Positions 22,136-33,040 of a stretch of 64,000 nucleotides of DNA are shown in pieces; positions within the stretch are counted from its first letter, which is position 1; each line of letters begins with the position of its first letter. The DNA is from Neolentinus lepideus HHB14362 ss-1 (Eukaryota; Basidiomycota; Agaricomycetes; Gloeophyllales; Gloeophyllaceae), in the NCBI GenBank assembly GCA_001632425.1, contig KV425581.1, forward strand, positions 16,319-80,318, given 5' to 3'. A model generated the notes under the pieces. It ran no database searches. It was not told the DNA's origin and was given only the letters and a program-made list of their open reading frames with translations. A program made the position numbers and the translations under genes.

Positions 22136-23060
22136 TCAGTTCACCAGCTCCCAGTTCTCACCCACCTCAGTTCTGACCAGGACCTGCGCATTTTCCTCCG
22201 CCACTGCATCCCACTCGGTGGAAACCTTAAACCCGCCTTTCAGGTCACCGAACTTGAACCGCTCCAGCTTACTGCCCGCGATAACGTATCCGCCATCTCC
22301 AACGGAAACAGGCATGTCCTTCCCGGTCGAGACAGAAATGATGTTAATGTTATCTGTGCCAATCAGGATGGTCCCTTTGCCTTCATTCGCTTGCCCATTG
22401 GCGATATCGATGCGGAAAAGCGTACGATCGGTCCTTGAGAGGTGGACCTTGCCGTCCGATGTATTTGGACAGTACCAGAATTGAGTGGGATCGGCCTTAG
22501 ACCGGATGAAGAACCTGAAAATCTAAATCGTCAGATAGCTGAACATTCTGTCTTTGGACTAACATTCAACGTACACATTTCCACTGACATGGTCAGTGAC
22601 ATGCTGCTCCGGAAGATGATTGACATCGCGGCCTCCGCGGTCCATCAACAACGTGAAGAACACTTTATTCAGGAACTGCGGGGTACAGTCTTGTATCAGC
22701 ACCGAATTGGTAATGTTGAATGACGCTGCGTCGTGCGTATAGAACTCGGGGGTGACTCGAGTAACATAGCTTGCATATGAGGTCTTGGACAGCGCCCGCC
22801 ACCACTCGTCCGCGATTTCACGGCTGGCGAATGTCATCACATAGCGAGTGGTGTCATTGTCTCGGGACTGTAATACATCCTGAGCTTCAAGATGCGGAAG
22901 AAAATGAGACTTGATGACGTACGTATTTGACATATGCGTAGAAAAGACCCATGTTGGAGTCTTGGACGGTAGTGTGTGCTTGGTTCTCAAGACGCTGAGG
23001 GATGTGCTGAAGACCAAACCAACGTTGCCTGGTATTTATGTGCTCAGACAGCCAAACGAC
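22136..23060 (-). pseudogene. unrecognised paralogous family, copy 3 (N-terminal frameshift)
   Basis: Exon 2 (22136-22514, exactly the 379 bp of copy 2) and most of exon 1 (22575 upward) are open and close to copy 2, joined by a 60-bp intron with the same GTACGT donor. Near 22965-23000 the sequence has about 10 extra bases relative to copy 2, which shifts the frame, and the ancestral ATG is followed at once by GTG TGA. The N-terminal 50 or so codons are therefore disconnected. Either the gene is dead or it starts at an internal Met (HMSNTYV). The core domains retain all features seen in copy 2 (DEWWRALSK, TQFWYCPN, GDGGYVIAGSKLERFKFGDL). Confidence 0.65.
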
Positions 23061-24780
23061 GTCCTGAGTTCACACCATTCGGAAGTACAGCTATAGTCAG
23101 AGCAGTGCACTCAGCCGAAAAGAAGGCTGGAGAGTACGACAGTTGCATGAACGTCGGGTTAGGTGGCGACCAAAGTTCCGGTGTACTCTCGACCTGAATG
23201 TGTAGCATAATATCGACGCGGTGACGGTTCTCGTTGTGAATAGCAATACGGAATGTCGGATATTTGATATGTCCGAGACATTTTTTCAAAGCCTGACAAA
23301 CATTTCTACGTCAGCAAGCCATGCACATATGACCATGAATGTGGTTTGAAAGTGAACATGTTAGTGAATATCGATGGGATACGCACCCCATAGCTATTCT
23401 CACTGTAGGCTGCTCCAACGAAAGATAACTATTATGGAACAGAAACACTTACTGGTGACATTTTCGAGGGTACAATTTAAGAGTTAGCTGGACATAATGG
23501 CGCTGTTTCAGCGGCAATCTGAAAGTCAGCAGGCTGGATGGTTCGACAGCATGACAGTTCGGGGTAGGCTAAGACCGATATCTATTCCCGGCAAAGATTA
23601 TTTAGTCACCGCCATAGGAACTTTTGGCCATTTATCAGGAGAAATCTGATATTCATGACCTGGAGAAAACAACAGTTCGGCGTCCGCACCTGAGATTTTT
23701 TCGCAATTGTATCCCAGAAGCGAAGTAGAGATGGGGGATTATGCGGTAGGTAAGTAGATGGGTATGAAGTACGTCCCACATCAGAAATTCAGGAACGTGT
23801 ACTACGGAAAGACTGACAAGGGGCGTCCACAACTCCGGAAGCGCTACTTTTATCCGAATCCTACCAGGGAGCAGACTGCAGTTAGCGTGCCTCTGTATCT
23901 AAGGCAAAAAGTAAGGGCCAGTTGAGTCACAGAGGCAGCGTTTTCAAGACATCGCTGGCTTTTCCCAGTGATAACGTCGTACAATCTGTAGAAACAGCAG
24001 CGCAGCGACGAGGAACGAACAAATCTAGTCGATAGAGATCTAGTAGCCGCGTTATTTGTACATATTGTGGTAGTGGCAATTCGGGTGGCAAGACTCTAGT
24101 ATCTAATCTGCAAAACAGCCAATATCTGGCAACGGCTGAGCACTGTCTCTTCGATTTATGCAGCTTCTTGCTCCCGTCTCTAGATGATATCGAGTCCGTA
24201 GCTATCTATGGAGGTGCCGTGCTTGGGAGCTGTCCCCCACGTCTCTATCTGTAGCACTTTTTCATGTATCGTCATGAGGTGACGCCCCAGGCATTGAACG
24301 TTGAACACCGTCGCTGCCATTCCCACAGTTGGGACTACACCGTACACCCACTTTACGTGAGCGATCTGTGCTCTATGTTTGACGTCTCCGGTACGCACGC
24401 GTACTTATTTAAGATGCTGCGTATCTTGACATCATGCGGTCCGTATGGGGATAGCGAGCTCTTCAATGTCATGACAAGTACTACTGTTGGAGTCTCGAGA
24501 TATACGTTCAAGTTGCCGATAATGTACGAGTCCCCTTAATATCAATGAGAACCCACTGCGCTTCTCCCTCAACGACGTGTGTAGGAGGGCGCAGTCTGAG
24601 CATCAAGATTCTCGTTATGCTTGTCGCGAGCACCTCATAGACTAGAACGGGATGGCTGACCCGTACGGTCTCCTAGATATCGCTGCTCGACGATGGAGCA
24701 CCGGAACAGCGTATAGTGGCAATGAGTCGTTCAGGACATGTGGGTTGGAGAAGTACCGGGGTTTTCTCTTGTCTTGCATA
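23061..24780. other. upstream flank of copy 3 and unassigned DNA
   Basis: The first 500 bp repeat the upstream flanks of copies 1 and 2. At 24180-24540 the minus strand has two open stretches that could be exons (with LVMTLKSSLSPYGPHDVKIR and GVVPTVGMAATVFNVQCLG), possibly related to the gene at 19.4 kb. The evidence is too weak to call. Confidence 0.35.
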
Positions 24781-25090
24781 ATTTTATCGTCAGATCTCGG
24801 ACAATGCGGATATTATTTAATAAGCCTGTGATGGTCGATATCTGATCTCGCATGTAGCGCGATTCATACATGATTTCATGAGCTCAATGCATATACAGTC
24901 ACTGTAATTTTAGTTGTCCAACTCCCGGTTCTTGCTCTCGTGATTCTGACCAGCATTCCTGACATCTTCCTTGTCCGCTACATTCCAAGTGGTGGAAATC
25001 GTAAATTTGGTACGTGAACTTGAACTGCTCGACCCTGTCTACGGCAACGTGTCCGCTATTCCCCGTAAATCCTTCCCGCGCTCTGCAATA
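24781..25090 (-). pseudogene. unrecognised paralogous family, copy 4 (relic of exon 2 and 3' flank)
   Basis: On the plus strand, blocks such as CCAACTCCCGGTTCTTGCTC, TTCTGACCAG, ACATCTTCCTTGTCCGCTAC and CCAAGTGGTGGAAA align with the 3' end of copies 1-3. The shared downstream flank (TTTTATCGTCAGATCT) also aligns. The frame is broken in several places and only the last third of exon 2 is recognisable. Confidence 0.6.
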
Positions 25091-25182
25091 TGCTCCAAAA
25101 GTACACGCGGTTCTACCCTACAATGTCAAACATCCGGTCAAGAACTAGAAATTCTGACGCCAATATCGGCGGGCTTACATGC

Positions 25183-27688
25183 TCACTTCCTGGAGAACTC
25201 AACATACCGTTCAGACCACGCAAGCGTTCCAAGATATACCTAAAATCCAACAATGCCATCAGTAACCGAAATTACATCATTAAAGAACAAGAGCCTCACG
25301 TTCAGATACCAACTCTCGTCGTCAGGAAACACGGGCAATGCATTTCCAGGTCCGTCTAACGGAGAAAAGCAGCGCTGTTCCCCCCCGATGGTTAGTGATG
25401 AAGTAGGGCACGAGTGTGAATGACTGACATGAGGAACTATGGTGTGCCGTTCTTTCATCCGAACTTCCATGCGTCGAAGAATCTCATCGATTCTTTGACT
25501 CTTCAAGAACATATTGAAAGCAGCCCAATTGTCGTAGACCGGCTCGGCAGATTTCATGTATTGAAGCATCATCCGACTGCGCGCATCACCTCGCAACATG
25601 TCTAGAGGTAGGTGTAGGAAAATGCGACATTTCCACCAAGATAGTACCTGGGAGCGTTTAACACACCTTGAAGAGTTGGCCTGCGTATCTTTCCAGAGCG
25701 TCAGTGGAATGATTCTGGCACCAAAGTCTCGGCATAACAGCAGGACGTACCCTGTTGTCTTGATGAAGGCGATCCATGATTCTGTCCATGACATGCTTGC
25801 CAGCGGTGAATAGATCTGCACCTTTCTGTCGAGCACGCCAGTTCATGAAGTAGGCAATGATAGTGGCGGTCCTGTTGTTTTTCAATAAAGGGGCCCAGTC
25901 GGTCAAAACTCGGGATATTCCGACATATTCAGCGTCCATTATGTTGGAGACTTCGATACGATCGAAATGAACGGATGGCGGCACGCCGGAATGCACACGA
26001 CCACCAGCTTTCATCCGTCCAGCGAGATCTCGTGCATCCTCGCTATACAGGTGAAAGCTGATGCTGAATTGACGCAGACGCCGAGCAAACGTGCGCAGCT
26101 GATCTGTCAAGAAAAAGTACAGACAACCAAAAATCTCTGCGCGCTGGGCACCGTGTAGCTTCCCCGTCTCGATGACAGATTTCAAGCTATGAAGGGTCCA
26201 GGTGAATTACCACAGCCAACATGTTGTGGTATAAAAAACCTACTCCCAAGACTCAAGAGGGGTGACATGGTCGTTCAGCAGCCACGACCCGCTTGGAGAG
26301 AAAAGTGACCGATTAGGCACGTTGAAGTGGGCATTAAGCGCGCCAAATGGAAGAACTAAACCAAACAGACGGAAGTCCTGTAGCGAGACACGGTGTGCAG
26401 GTTCCACGTTGCAATAAGCGCGGTCATAGTAATCGTTTCGCGAAGGAGCACAACTGGATCAAGAGGGCACCTTGCATCAGCCGCTCATGGAAGGAGAAGA
26501 TCATATGTACGTACCGAATCCGCTTATAGATTTTATTAGCATCCAGCATGGAGTAAGTCGATTTAAGCATGGTCACCATGAGCCTGCCTAACTCGTGTGG
26601 GACATCACAAGACATGGAGGAACTACTACCCAACCGAATCTTGCATGAAGACGGAGTGAGCAGAAGCTGCTCCATAAGCGGCCTCAGAATAACCAGGATA
26701 CGAAGATTATATTCGATTGGGAGGAAGACGGAGTACCAAAAATGGAGCGCCAGCTCGGCTGCGACAACCTCATCCTCGATTGTGCCAAGTGTGCATATCA
26801 GGGCTAAATTGCGCATCACAACGACATGATCACGATCGTTGAGCACAATGGTGAGCCGGCCACTGTAGTCGTCCGGGAGTGCGTTCACAGTACGAACTAC
26901 ATTTCGAAGATCTCCCGATGCTATCGAAATTGCCGATACGTTGAGGGCCTCAATAGCATCGGATGCACAGTCACTTACCGACACAAGCCAGAGAAAAATC
27001 GACCGAGTGGTCTTTCTCATTATTGTCCAGATTGACTAAGTCTATAGCAGGTATATTTCCCCATCTATGAACAAATGTCAGCAATACATCATCGCACCAG
27101 GTCAATGAAAGATAGATACAAGTGAAGACCCAGCATAAAGGGGCTAGGTCCCTGCGCGTCGCTAGCGTTGTTGTCATCCATCCAAGCAGGGGATCGGTTC
27201 TCGCGCTCCCATACCGGTCTCCAATCATTCGTCAGCAAGGGGTCCTTGCAGTCTGCGGCGTTCTGATCAGACAGTCTAAAGAGAGCTACTGCGATGGAAA
27301 CGGACCCCGCTTGTGAATAGGCCAATGTTTTTTCTGGCACGCCTACCCAGAGTATGAACAATCGTCAGTAAAACGTTCGAGGAGTGCGCGGTCACCTTAC
27401 TTGGGAGCAATATGAAACAAGTTTGCAGTTGCTGCAGGTCTTTGTGCCGTCGTTGCGACAGGTTTTCCTGGTATTGACGTCGACATTCGCGCAAAGTAAT
27501 CTGTCCGATCTATATTTAAATACGTCTGCGGACTTCGTCACAATCCAATCCGCCAGTCGATCCTGGGACATGGGCAGTGCGCCAGGTTCCAGAGCCGGTT
27601 GGTCAGCTAGTTGCGAGAGAAACTGCATTTGGGCTGATGGGTCGATAGACAAAGTTGAAAGAGTCGATAACTCCGATATTCTATCCAT
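25183..27688 (-). CDS. MYND zinc-finger protein with DUF4470-like core (11 exons)
   Basis: Exons: 27401-27688, 27306-27342, 27120-27252, 26979-27064, 26515-26920, 26244-26453, 25751-26186, 25667-25680 (14-nt microexon), 25429-25576, 25300-25374 and 25183-25239. The sum is 1,890 nt, or 629 residues in one frame. The MYND finger (about residues 66-113) is complete only after splicing: CSNCKLVSYCSQ then ACQKKHWPIHKRDC. A DUF4470-like region follows (LWGNIPAIDLVNLDN; ASGDLRNVVRTVNALPDDYSG; LTIVLNDRD; LALHFWYSVF). Conserved C-terminal blocks are FGLVLPFGALNAHFN, NRSLFSPSGSWL, GCLYFFLTDQL, FDRIEVSNIMDAEYVGI, RMKERHTIVPH, NALPVFPDDESWYLN and SERYVEFSRK. MYND fingers bind proline-rich partners; the family's role is unknown. 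Another ATG lies in frame at 27803-27805. Broken paralogues occur at 56-60 kb and 63.4 kb. Confidence 0.82.
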
Positions 27689-27699
27689 GGTGTTGGCTG

Positions 27700-28525
27700 T
27701 CGGAGTGGAGGCGAAGACACCTGAGCCAGTCAATGGCTGATGTGCTAAGTACTTATATATCAAAGACGGACGCCTCGTGGTTACTGCGTGCCACCCTTCT
27801 TGCATAGCCTACGGGTTTTATCCTCCCAGGAAGAGTTAGATGCAGTAATGAGCTATAGACTCGCGAAGCCATGAGGCTACACTAGTGTCAGCGTCCGTTC
27901 CACGATCCGTGACACCCGGGAAAGGATATCTGGCATAATGTTAAAATATGAATTGTAAGTTAGCAAATTACCAGTAATCGGAAAGCTTACTCTGGCTTCC
28001 AGCGTCTCGTGCGATTACGGCCATTAATGAGATGAATTAAATGGCCTGCTCCAGAACACAGACCGATCCAGGAGCGGAGATACCGCGACCAGAAGCTTGT
28101 ACTACGTTACCTCTGAAGAGAGAAAGTTTAAGTACCTCTTTTTCATGCTCAGCAGCAGAAGCTTGTGCAGAAGGGACTTAAAAGATCGATCGTACACGTA
28201 GAGCTTCCGTATAGCTTGCGGTCTCGGACGACAGAGTATGCCGCTGTTCGGAGGCCTGCCCTGATGTCATCACGCGACTGGTCGCGGTTAGGCACGTGCA
28301 CAGAGCACGACGGAGTCTTTTTTCGCCGCGGCGAAAAAAAAAGGACTGTAAGCCCTGTAGCTGCTCTGTCTAGTGTAGTGGTAATGTCTTGTTTGCGCTT
28401 CCCAATCAGATAAAGCAATGCTACATATTATAGCAGTATTGATATGTAAGATTTGTAACAAGATGTTGAACCAGCAGTGCATATCATGAATGAAATTGCG
28501 AAACAGCTGTGCCATTCCCCGCACA
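27700..28525. other. no identifiable gene; contains a GC-centred palindrome
   Basis: Interval between the start of the MYND gene and the 3' end of the first ISG12-like gene. Apart from the palindrome at 28318-28339 nothing is seen. Confidence 0.45.
28318..28339. repeat. 22-bp perfect palindrome
   Basis: T-run, CGCCGCGGCG, A-run: six T, then the self-complementary core, then six A (the A-run continues further). It could form a hairpin, and as RNA it could act as a terminator-like stem in either direction. It lies 3' of the ISG12-like gene on the minus strand. Confidence 0.6.
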
Positions 28526-29139
28526 CTACTTCCGATTCGAGGATCGCAGTAAGTATGCACAGGCGGGAACCCCAATGACAAGCAAGGGAGCTAGAGGAGA
28601 ACCAAGGGTTCCGAGTGCGCCCACCGACTGTAACCAGGCGAAGGCGGAGCCCTTAGCAATATACCCGCCGAGAACCGCAGACTGGTAAAGTGCTGCAGGT
28701 GAAGCTAGGCACATCTCAGCTTTACGTCTGAGCATAAAAGCTTCGACGTACAAACCTTTCACGACGCCGAGAGCTCCGAAGCCAAGGCCCTGCACGATTG
28801 CTCCCCCAACGGACGGGAATGCAGCCGGCAGGAGCAATGCAGCGCCAGCAGCAGCAGCTTTCATGGGGTCCGTTGGATCCTTTGGGTCCGTCGGGTCCGA
28901 CGGGTCTGGGACAGAATCCGTGGTGTCATGTGTTCATGTACAACACAACGCTTTTACTTACCGTTATCTACGTCGAGGGAGTTCTTCGCTACAGACTCAT
29001 CATCAGCACCCTCCACCAGCTCCTGATGCTCTACAGCCGAGTCCACTTTGTCGATGTTAGGACGTCGAAGTCATTGTAGACACAAATCTTTCCACTCACT
29101 ATCGGTGGACCGGCGACTCACATCTTCATCAGGTAACAT
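28526..29139 (-). CDS. IFI6/IFI27 (ISG12)-like membrane protein 1
   Basis: Four exons (29100-29139, 28962-29045, 28756-28905, 28526-28704) join in one frame to 150 residues. The N-terminal third is acidic and hydrophilic and carries a DP-rich run (DPSDPTDPKDPTDP). The C-terminal two thirds match the ISG12 family: a hydrophobic glycine-rich segment (GAIVQGLGFGALGVVKA), the hallmark ALYQSAVLGGYIAKGS and FAWLQSVGALG, then a last membrane-spanning stretch (LAPLLVIGVPACAYLL). Animal members localise to mitochondria or ER membranes and affect apoptosis and stress responses; fungal members are uncharacterised. Introns are 51-56 bp with consensus ends, and one splice rebuilds the hallmark G/A-S-x-AALYQ. 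It is the first of three intact family members in 4 kb. Confidence 0.8.
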
Positions 29140-30890
29140 GTCGACTACTTTGGGAATCAAGGAAGTGTTGAGATTCTGTGAGGTCTGCGAAAAGATGTTC
29201 CACGACGCTAGTGGGAGAAAAAAGAGTGAGTGCTACGTTGGAGCGCTCATTTGCTTTAACTTAAATACTCACGAGCGCAAGTGCTAGCGTTTTTCGAGCT
29301 CCGCCTATGCCACTAGGAAACGACTCATTGCTGTGAAGACGATCGACACGCGGCGGACAGCTGGGCGTTGCGGCTGTGCTTTCCAGATGGACAACCCGTA
29401 TGGTCTAGATGTACTCAGTGTCATGGAAGGAGAGAGGCAATCCTGCCAGATTCCAGAGCAGATACTCCATTCTGAGCAAAGCAGCGCAGACATCGCATAC
29501 ATACAGTATAATTGCGATGAACTGCATAGCAGCACAGTAAGAACCAGGAGATTCCCCTCGTAATACGTTCTAGAGAATACTGATTTCGCAGGTTCATACT
29601 GCGTTGGGAAGCTCCATCTCGAAAAATTATAGTGATGATGGACAGCCTGAGACTCATATAACCATACTTCCTTTCCAGCTGCCGAGGCTTCTGTACAAGG
29701 GATTGTAGACTGTGTGTACTCATCCGCTACTTATAGTATAGCCGTGAAGATACACAGTCTACAGTCACGAGGATTATCCGTGACAGGCCCCTAAAGCGCC
29801 TACGGACTGCATGCAGGCAAACACGGAACCTTTGAGGATCGAACCGCCAAGGAATGTCGCTTGGTACAATGCCGCGAGAGAACCTGCTCGCAAAACAAAT
29901 TAACTCCGATATTAGCGTAGCTGTTAAGAACCTACCCTTAGCAATACCCTTGACGCCGAAGCCGAGAGAGTGTACGATGCCGACCAAGAGATGAGGAATA
30001 GCGACGGTCAGGATGATGATCAGGAAGAGTATTAGGAGCACGATTGCAATGACGATAAATATTTCTTTGTGAGCCTTGAACCATTCCTTCGCTGCAGGAC
30101 GCGTGTCAGTCTGTTGCACGTCTGGCGCCATACGTAATTTCACTCACCATTCGATAAGAGACTGTTAACATCAGGCGCAGCACTAGATAGCTGCTCCTTG
30201 ATCGTAATGCTCGAGTTAACTTCAGCCTGTAATGTCGAATCACCTTTGCCGGCGAGGGAACCGTTCAGGTTGAGGGCAAACGGAAAGGGTGCCATGCGGG
30301 ATCTCTCACGCATCCTCAACTATAGCATCACTTACGTGGAGCCGTATGGGCGCTTCAACGCTCTTCACAGCTTTCCAAATAAGCACCAGAGAATCCTTCT
30401 TGGCCCAGAGACGATCAAAACGTGACATGCGCATTTGAAATGGTTGAGAGATTCTCGAACGGAGGTTCGATAACAACATAGCGCTCTGCTTGATGAAGAT
30501 CAATCGAGTGATCGATGGAATGGACAGTTCCGATATAGGTGCTGTCGAGAAGGCGGCACAAGGTTTATAGTTCAGAATTGAGGGCGCTCAAAGGAAACTA
30601 ACCGAGTCGCACACGGGCAACGAGTTATGTTACCTAAGACCAGGTCAATAGGCATACGTTACGAGGATAAGGCTTTTCCTAGGTGTCAACAGATGCTCGA
30701 CACACCTATGAACCAGACGCAAGGTGATAGCCTGTAGATTTGAATGGCACTTGAACAGATCGGGGCGGAGAACTTGGACCTACTTAAGTCATGGTACGGC
30801 ACGATCACGGAAACGGATAATGATGTACCTATCTGCAATGCAGCACCTACCCCTAAGTTGCGAACACGAGCGCGGGTAAAGGATAATAAC
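28750..30890. repeat. segmental duplication, unit 1
   Basis: About 2 kb that aligns collinearly with 30895-33040. Matching blocks include 29400-29765 against 31175-31545, the ISG12-like genes themselves, and 30545-30870 against 32660-32990 (for example CACAAGGTTTATAGTTCAGA in both). Divergence is visible but moderate. Confidence 0.75.
29774..30295 (-). CDS. ISG12-like membrane protein 2, C-terminally shortened
   Basis: Three exons (30148-30295, 29936-30091, 29774-29883) join to 137 residues. A short hydrophilic N-terminus (MAPFPFALNLNGSLAGKGDS) is followed by EWFKAHKEIF and a strong membrane helix (IVIAIVLLILFLIIILTVAI). The ISG12 hallmark follows (GFGVKGIAKGSLAALYQ, GGSILKGSVFACMQSVGALG), and the protein stops at ACHG. 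Compared with paralogue 3, about 16-17 bp are missing just before the stop, so the last hydrophobic segment (ending LYYK in paralogue 3) is now out of frame downstream of an earlier TAA. The protein may still be functional because the hallmark is intact. Relative to paralogue 1 it has an extra N-terminal membrane helix. Confidence 0.72.
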
Positions 30891-30894
30891 TTGG

Positions 30895-31160
30895 ACAACT
30901 TTCACAACGCCGAGAGCTCCGAAACCAAGGCCCTGCACGAATAGTGGATGAATGACACGGATGAGGATGACAACAGGTTAGCAGGCCGAAATCAAAATCC
31001 TTGATGGCATGTATTCGTGGACAAAACGACGCCTTTACTTACCATTATCGGTATCGCTCCTGTCGAGGGAGTTTTCATCATCAGCACGCTCTCCTGACAC
31101 TCGTTAGTCGAAGGCACTCCGTCGATGTTAAGACGGCGGACGGGTGAGCATTCCGGCTGG
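30895..31160 (-). pseudogene. relic of ISG12-like gene 1
   Basis: Plus-strand blocks CGCCGAGAGCTCCGAAACCA and CCTTTACTTACCATTATC, plus GTCGAGGGAGTTTTCATC, are diverged copies of exon 3, the intron 2 donor and exon 2 of the gene at 28526-29139. Most of exon 3 and all of exon 4 are missing. It sits in unit 2 of the segmental duplication at the position where a second copy of gene 1 is expected. Confidence 0.65.
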
Positions 31161-31501
31161 ACATTCCGGTCCTCTATACGTACTTAGTGTCATGAAAGGA
31201 GAGAGGCGATCTGGTCAGAGTCCACGAATAGAGCGGATACTCCATTCTGAGCAAATCAGCGCAGACACCCCCAGCATACAATATGATTGCGATTGAGTGC
31301 GCAGCAGCACAGTAAGCACCAGGTGATTCCCAACGTAATACGTCCTAGCGAATACTAATTTCGCAGATCCGTACTGCGTTGGGAAGCTCCACCTCGACAA
31401 ATTACAGTGATGACGGACAACCTGAGACTCGTACATCTATACTTCCTTTCCAGCTCCCAAAGCGTCTGTACGAGGGATTGTAGACTGCGTGTACTCATCC
31501 G

Positions 31502-32426
31502 CTACTTATAGTATAGCCATGAACATACGCCGCCTAAAACCACGAGGATAATCAGCGCCGATATGCCTGGCGGACAGGCCCCCGAAGCGCCTACGGACTG
31601 CATGCAGGCAAACGCGGAACCTTCGAGGATCGTACCGCCAAGGACTGCCGCCTGATACAATTCCGCGAGAGATCCTGCTCATGATACAGATTCAACTCTG
31701 AATTAGTGTAACTGTTAAGGACCTACCCTTGGCAATACCCATGATGCCAAAGCCGAGAATGTGTACGATACCGACCAAAAGCCAAGGAACAGCAACGGAC
31801 AGGACAATAACCAGGAGGACGATTAGAATAACGATAAATATTTCTCTGTGAGTCTTGAACCATTCGAAAGAGTGCTGAGCGGCCTCTTGAACCGCGGGTG
31901 TGATTCTGGACGGGGGACCTTTGAACACGTGTGAGTATGAATAAGGCACGACAGCGCAGACTCTGACCATGACTAAACCAGTTCTTCACTGCAGAACGCG
32001 CATCAGTCTGTTGCACGTCTAGCGTCATGCATAATCTTACTGACCGTCGGAAAATAGGCTGTCTGCACCAAGCGGAGCTTTAAATAGCTGCTCCTTGATT
32101 GCAATGCTCGAGTTCACTGCAGGCGCGATTATGGATGGGAGACCTTTGAACGCGGATGAGTATGAGTAGGGCATGATAGCGCAGACTGTGACCATGACTA
32201 AACTAGTCCTTCACTGCAGGACGCGCGTCAACATGTTGCACGTCTAGCGCCATGCGTAATTTCACTCACCATCGGAAAATACGCTATTCACATCAGGCGG
32301 AACGTTAGACAGCTTCTCCTTGAGTGTAATGCTCGAGTTCAGTGCAGCCTGTAATGCCGAGTTACCATTGCTGACAACGGCACTGTACAGGCTGGAAAGA
32401 TTGAGGTTGAGCGGAAAGGGAGCCAT
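31502..32426 (-). CDS. ISG12-like membrane protein 3 with a duplicated exon
   Basis: Four exons (32270-32426, 32045-32116, 31727-31885, 31502-31674) join to 186 residues. Exon 2 is a 72-bp copy of the 3' half of exon 1 and stays in phase, so the protein contains the block NSSIxxKExL...SxFSD twice (NSSITLKEKL then NSSIAIKEQL). Next come EAAQHSFEWFKTHREIF, a membrane helix (IVILIVLLVIVLSVAVPWLL), the ISG12 hallmark (GFGIMGIAKGSLAELYQ, GGTILEGSAFACMQSVGA) and a last hydrophobic segment (ISALIILVVLGGVC) ending LYYK. Splice phases are consistent throughout. The family function in fungi is unknown; membrane location is a firm prediction. Confidence 0.72.
31897..32122. repeat. intragenic tandem duplication, copy A
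   Basis: About 226 bp matching 32123-32347 in direct tandem. It includes the exon 2 copy and the adjoining intron (shared GCAGACTCTGACCATGACTA and TTGCACGTCTAGCGTCATGC). Confidence 0.8.
32123..32347. repeat. intragenic tandem duplication, copy B
   Basis: Partner of 31897-32122. It contains the original exon 1 3' half and the old intron. The old acceptor context in this copy now reads into a TAG, so splicing must skip to copy A to stay open. Confidence 0.8.
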
Positions 32427-33040
32427 AGGAAATTTCCCACGCTCCCTCAACATTATCTGTGTAGATGTGTTGAGCGCTCTTCACAGCTTTCGGATCAAGC
32501 ACAAAAGAATCCTTCTTGATTGAAGCTTGAAGGACGATCAAACCCAGGGTCAACGTGACGTGCTTATATTATGTGAAATGGCCGAGGTTCGATGCAACAG
32601 CAGAGCGCTCTACTTGATTAATATCAGTCAACTGATCGATGGATTGCGCATTTCCGATAAGGTCGGCACAAGGTTTATAGTTCAGAATTGAGGGCGCTCT
32701 CAAAGGAATCCAGCCAAGTCGTACACGGGCAACGAGTTATGCTTGCCAATTAACTATCCTAACACCAAAGCAATAGGCATACACAGCCGATGTTACGAGG
32801 GTGACAAGACTAGTTCAGGATTTCAACAGATGCTGGACGCACCTACGACCCAGACGTCAGGTAGTAGCCTAGAGATCTGAACGGTGCTTGAACAGATCCA
32901 GGCGGAGAATTTGAGAAAATTGGACCTATTTAAGGCGTTGAGCTGCACGGTCACGGAGAATGATGTACCTATCTGCAGGACAGCACCTACACCGAAGTTG
33001 TGAGCGCACGCGCGGGTAATACTGATCGACTGCATAGGAT

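Larger units (their letters stand above)
30895..33040. repeat. segmental duplication, unit 2
   Basis: Partner of 28750-30890, in direct orientation and immediately adjacent. It contains the gene 1 relic and ISG12-like gene 3. Confidence 0.75.

Noticed and set aside
22097..22438. 113-residue plus-strand ORF
   Set aside because: Antisense shadow of exon 2 of family copy 3; its codons mirror the conserved minus-strand exon.
25577..25666. Apparent frameshifts in the C-terminal third of the MYND gene
   Set aside because: Resolved by a 14-nt microexon and a 90-bp intron that keep the frame and agree with the paralogue at the right edge.
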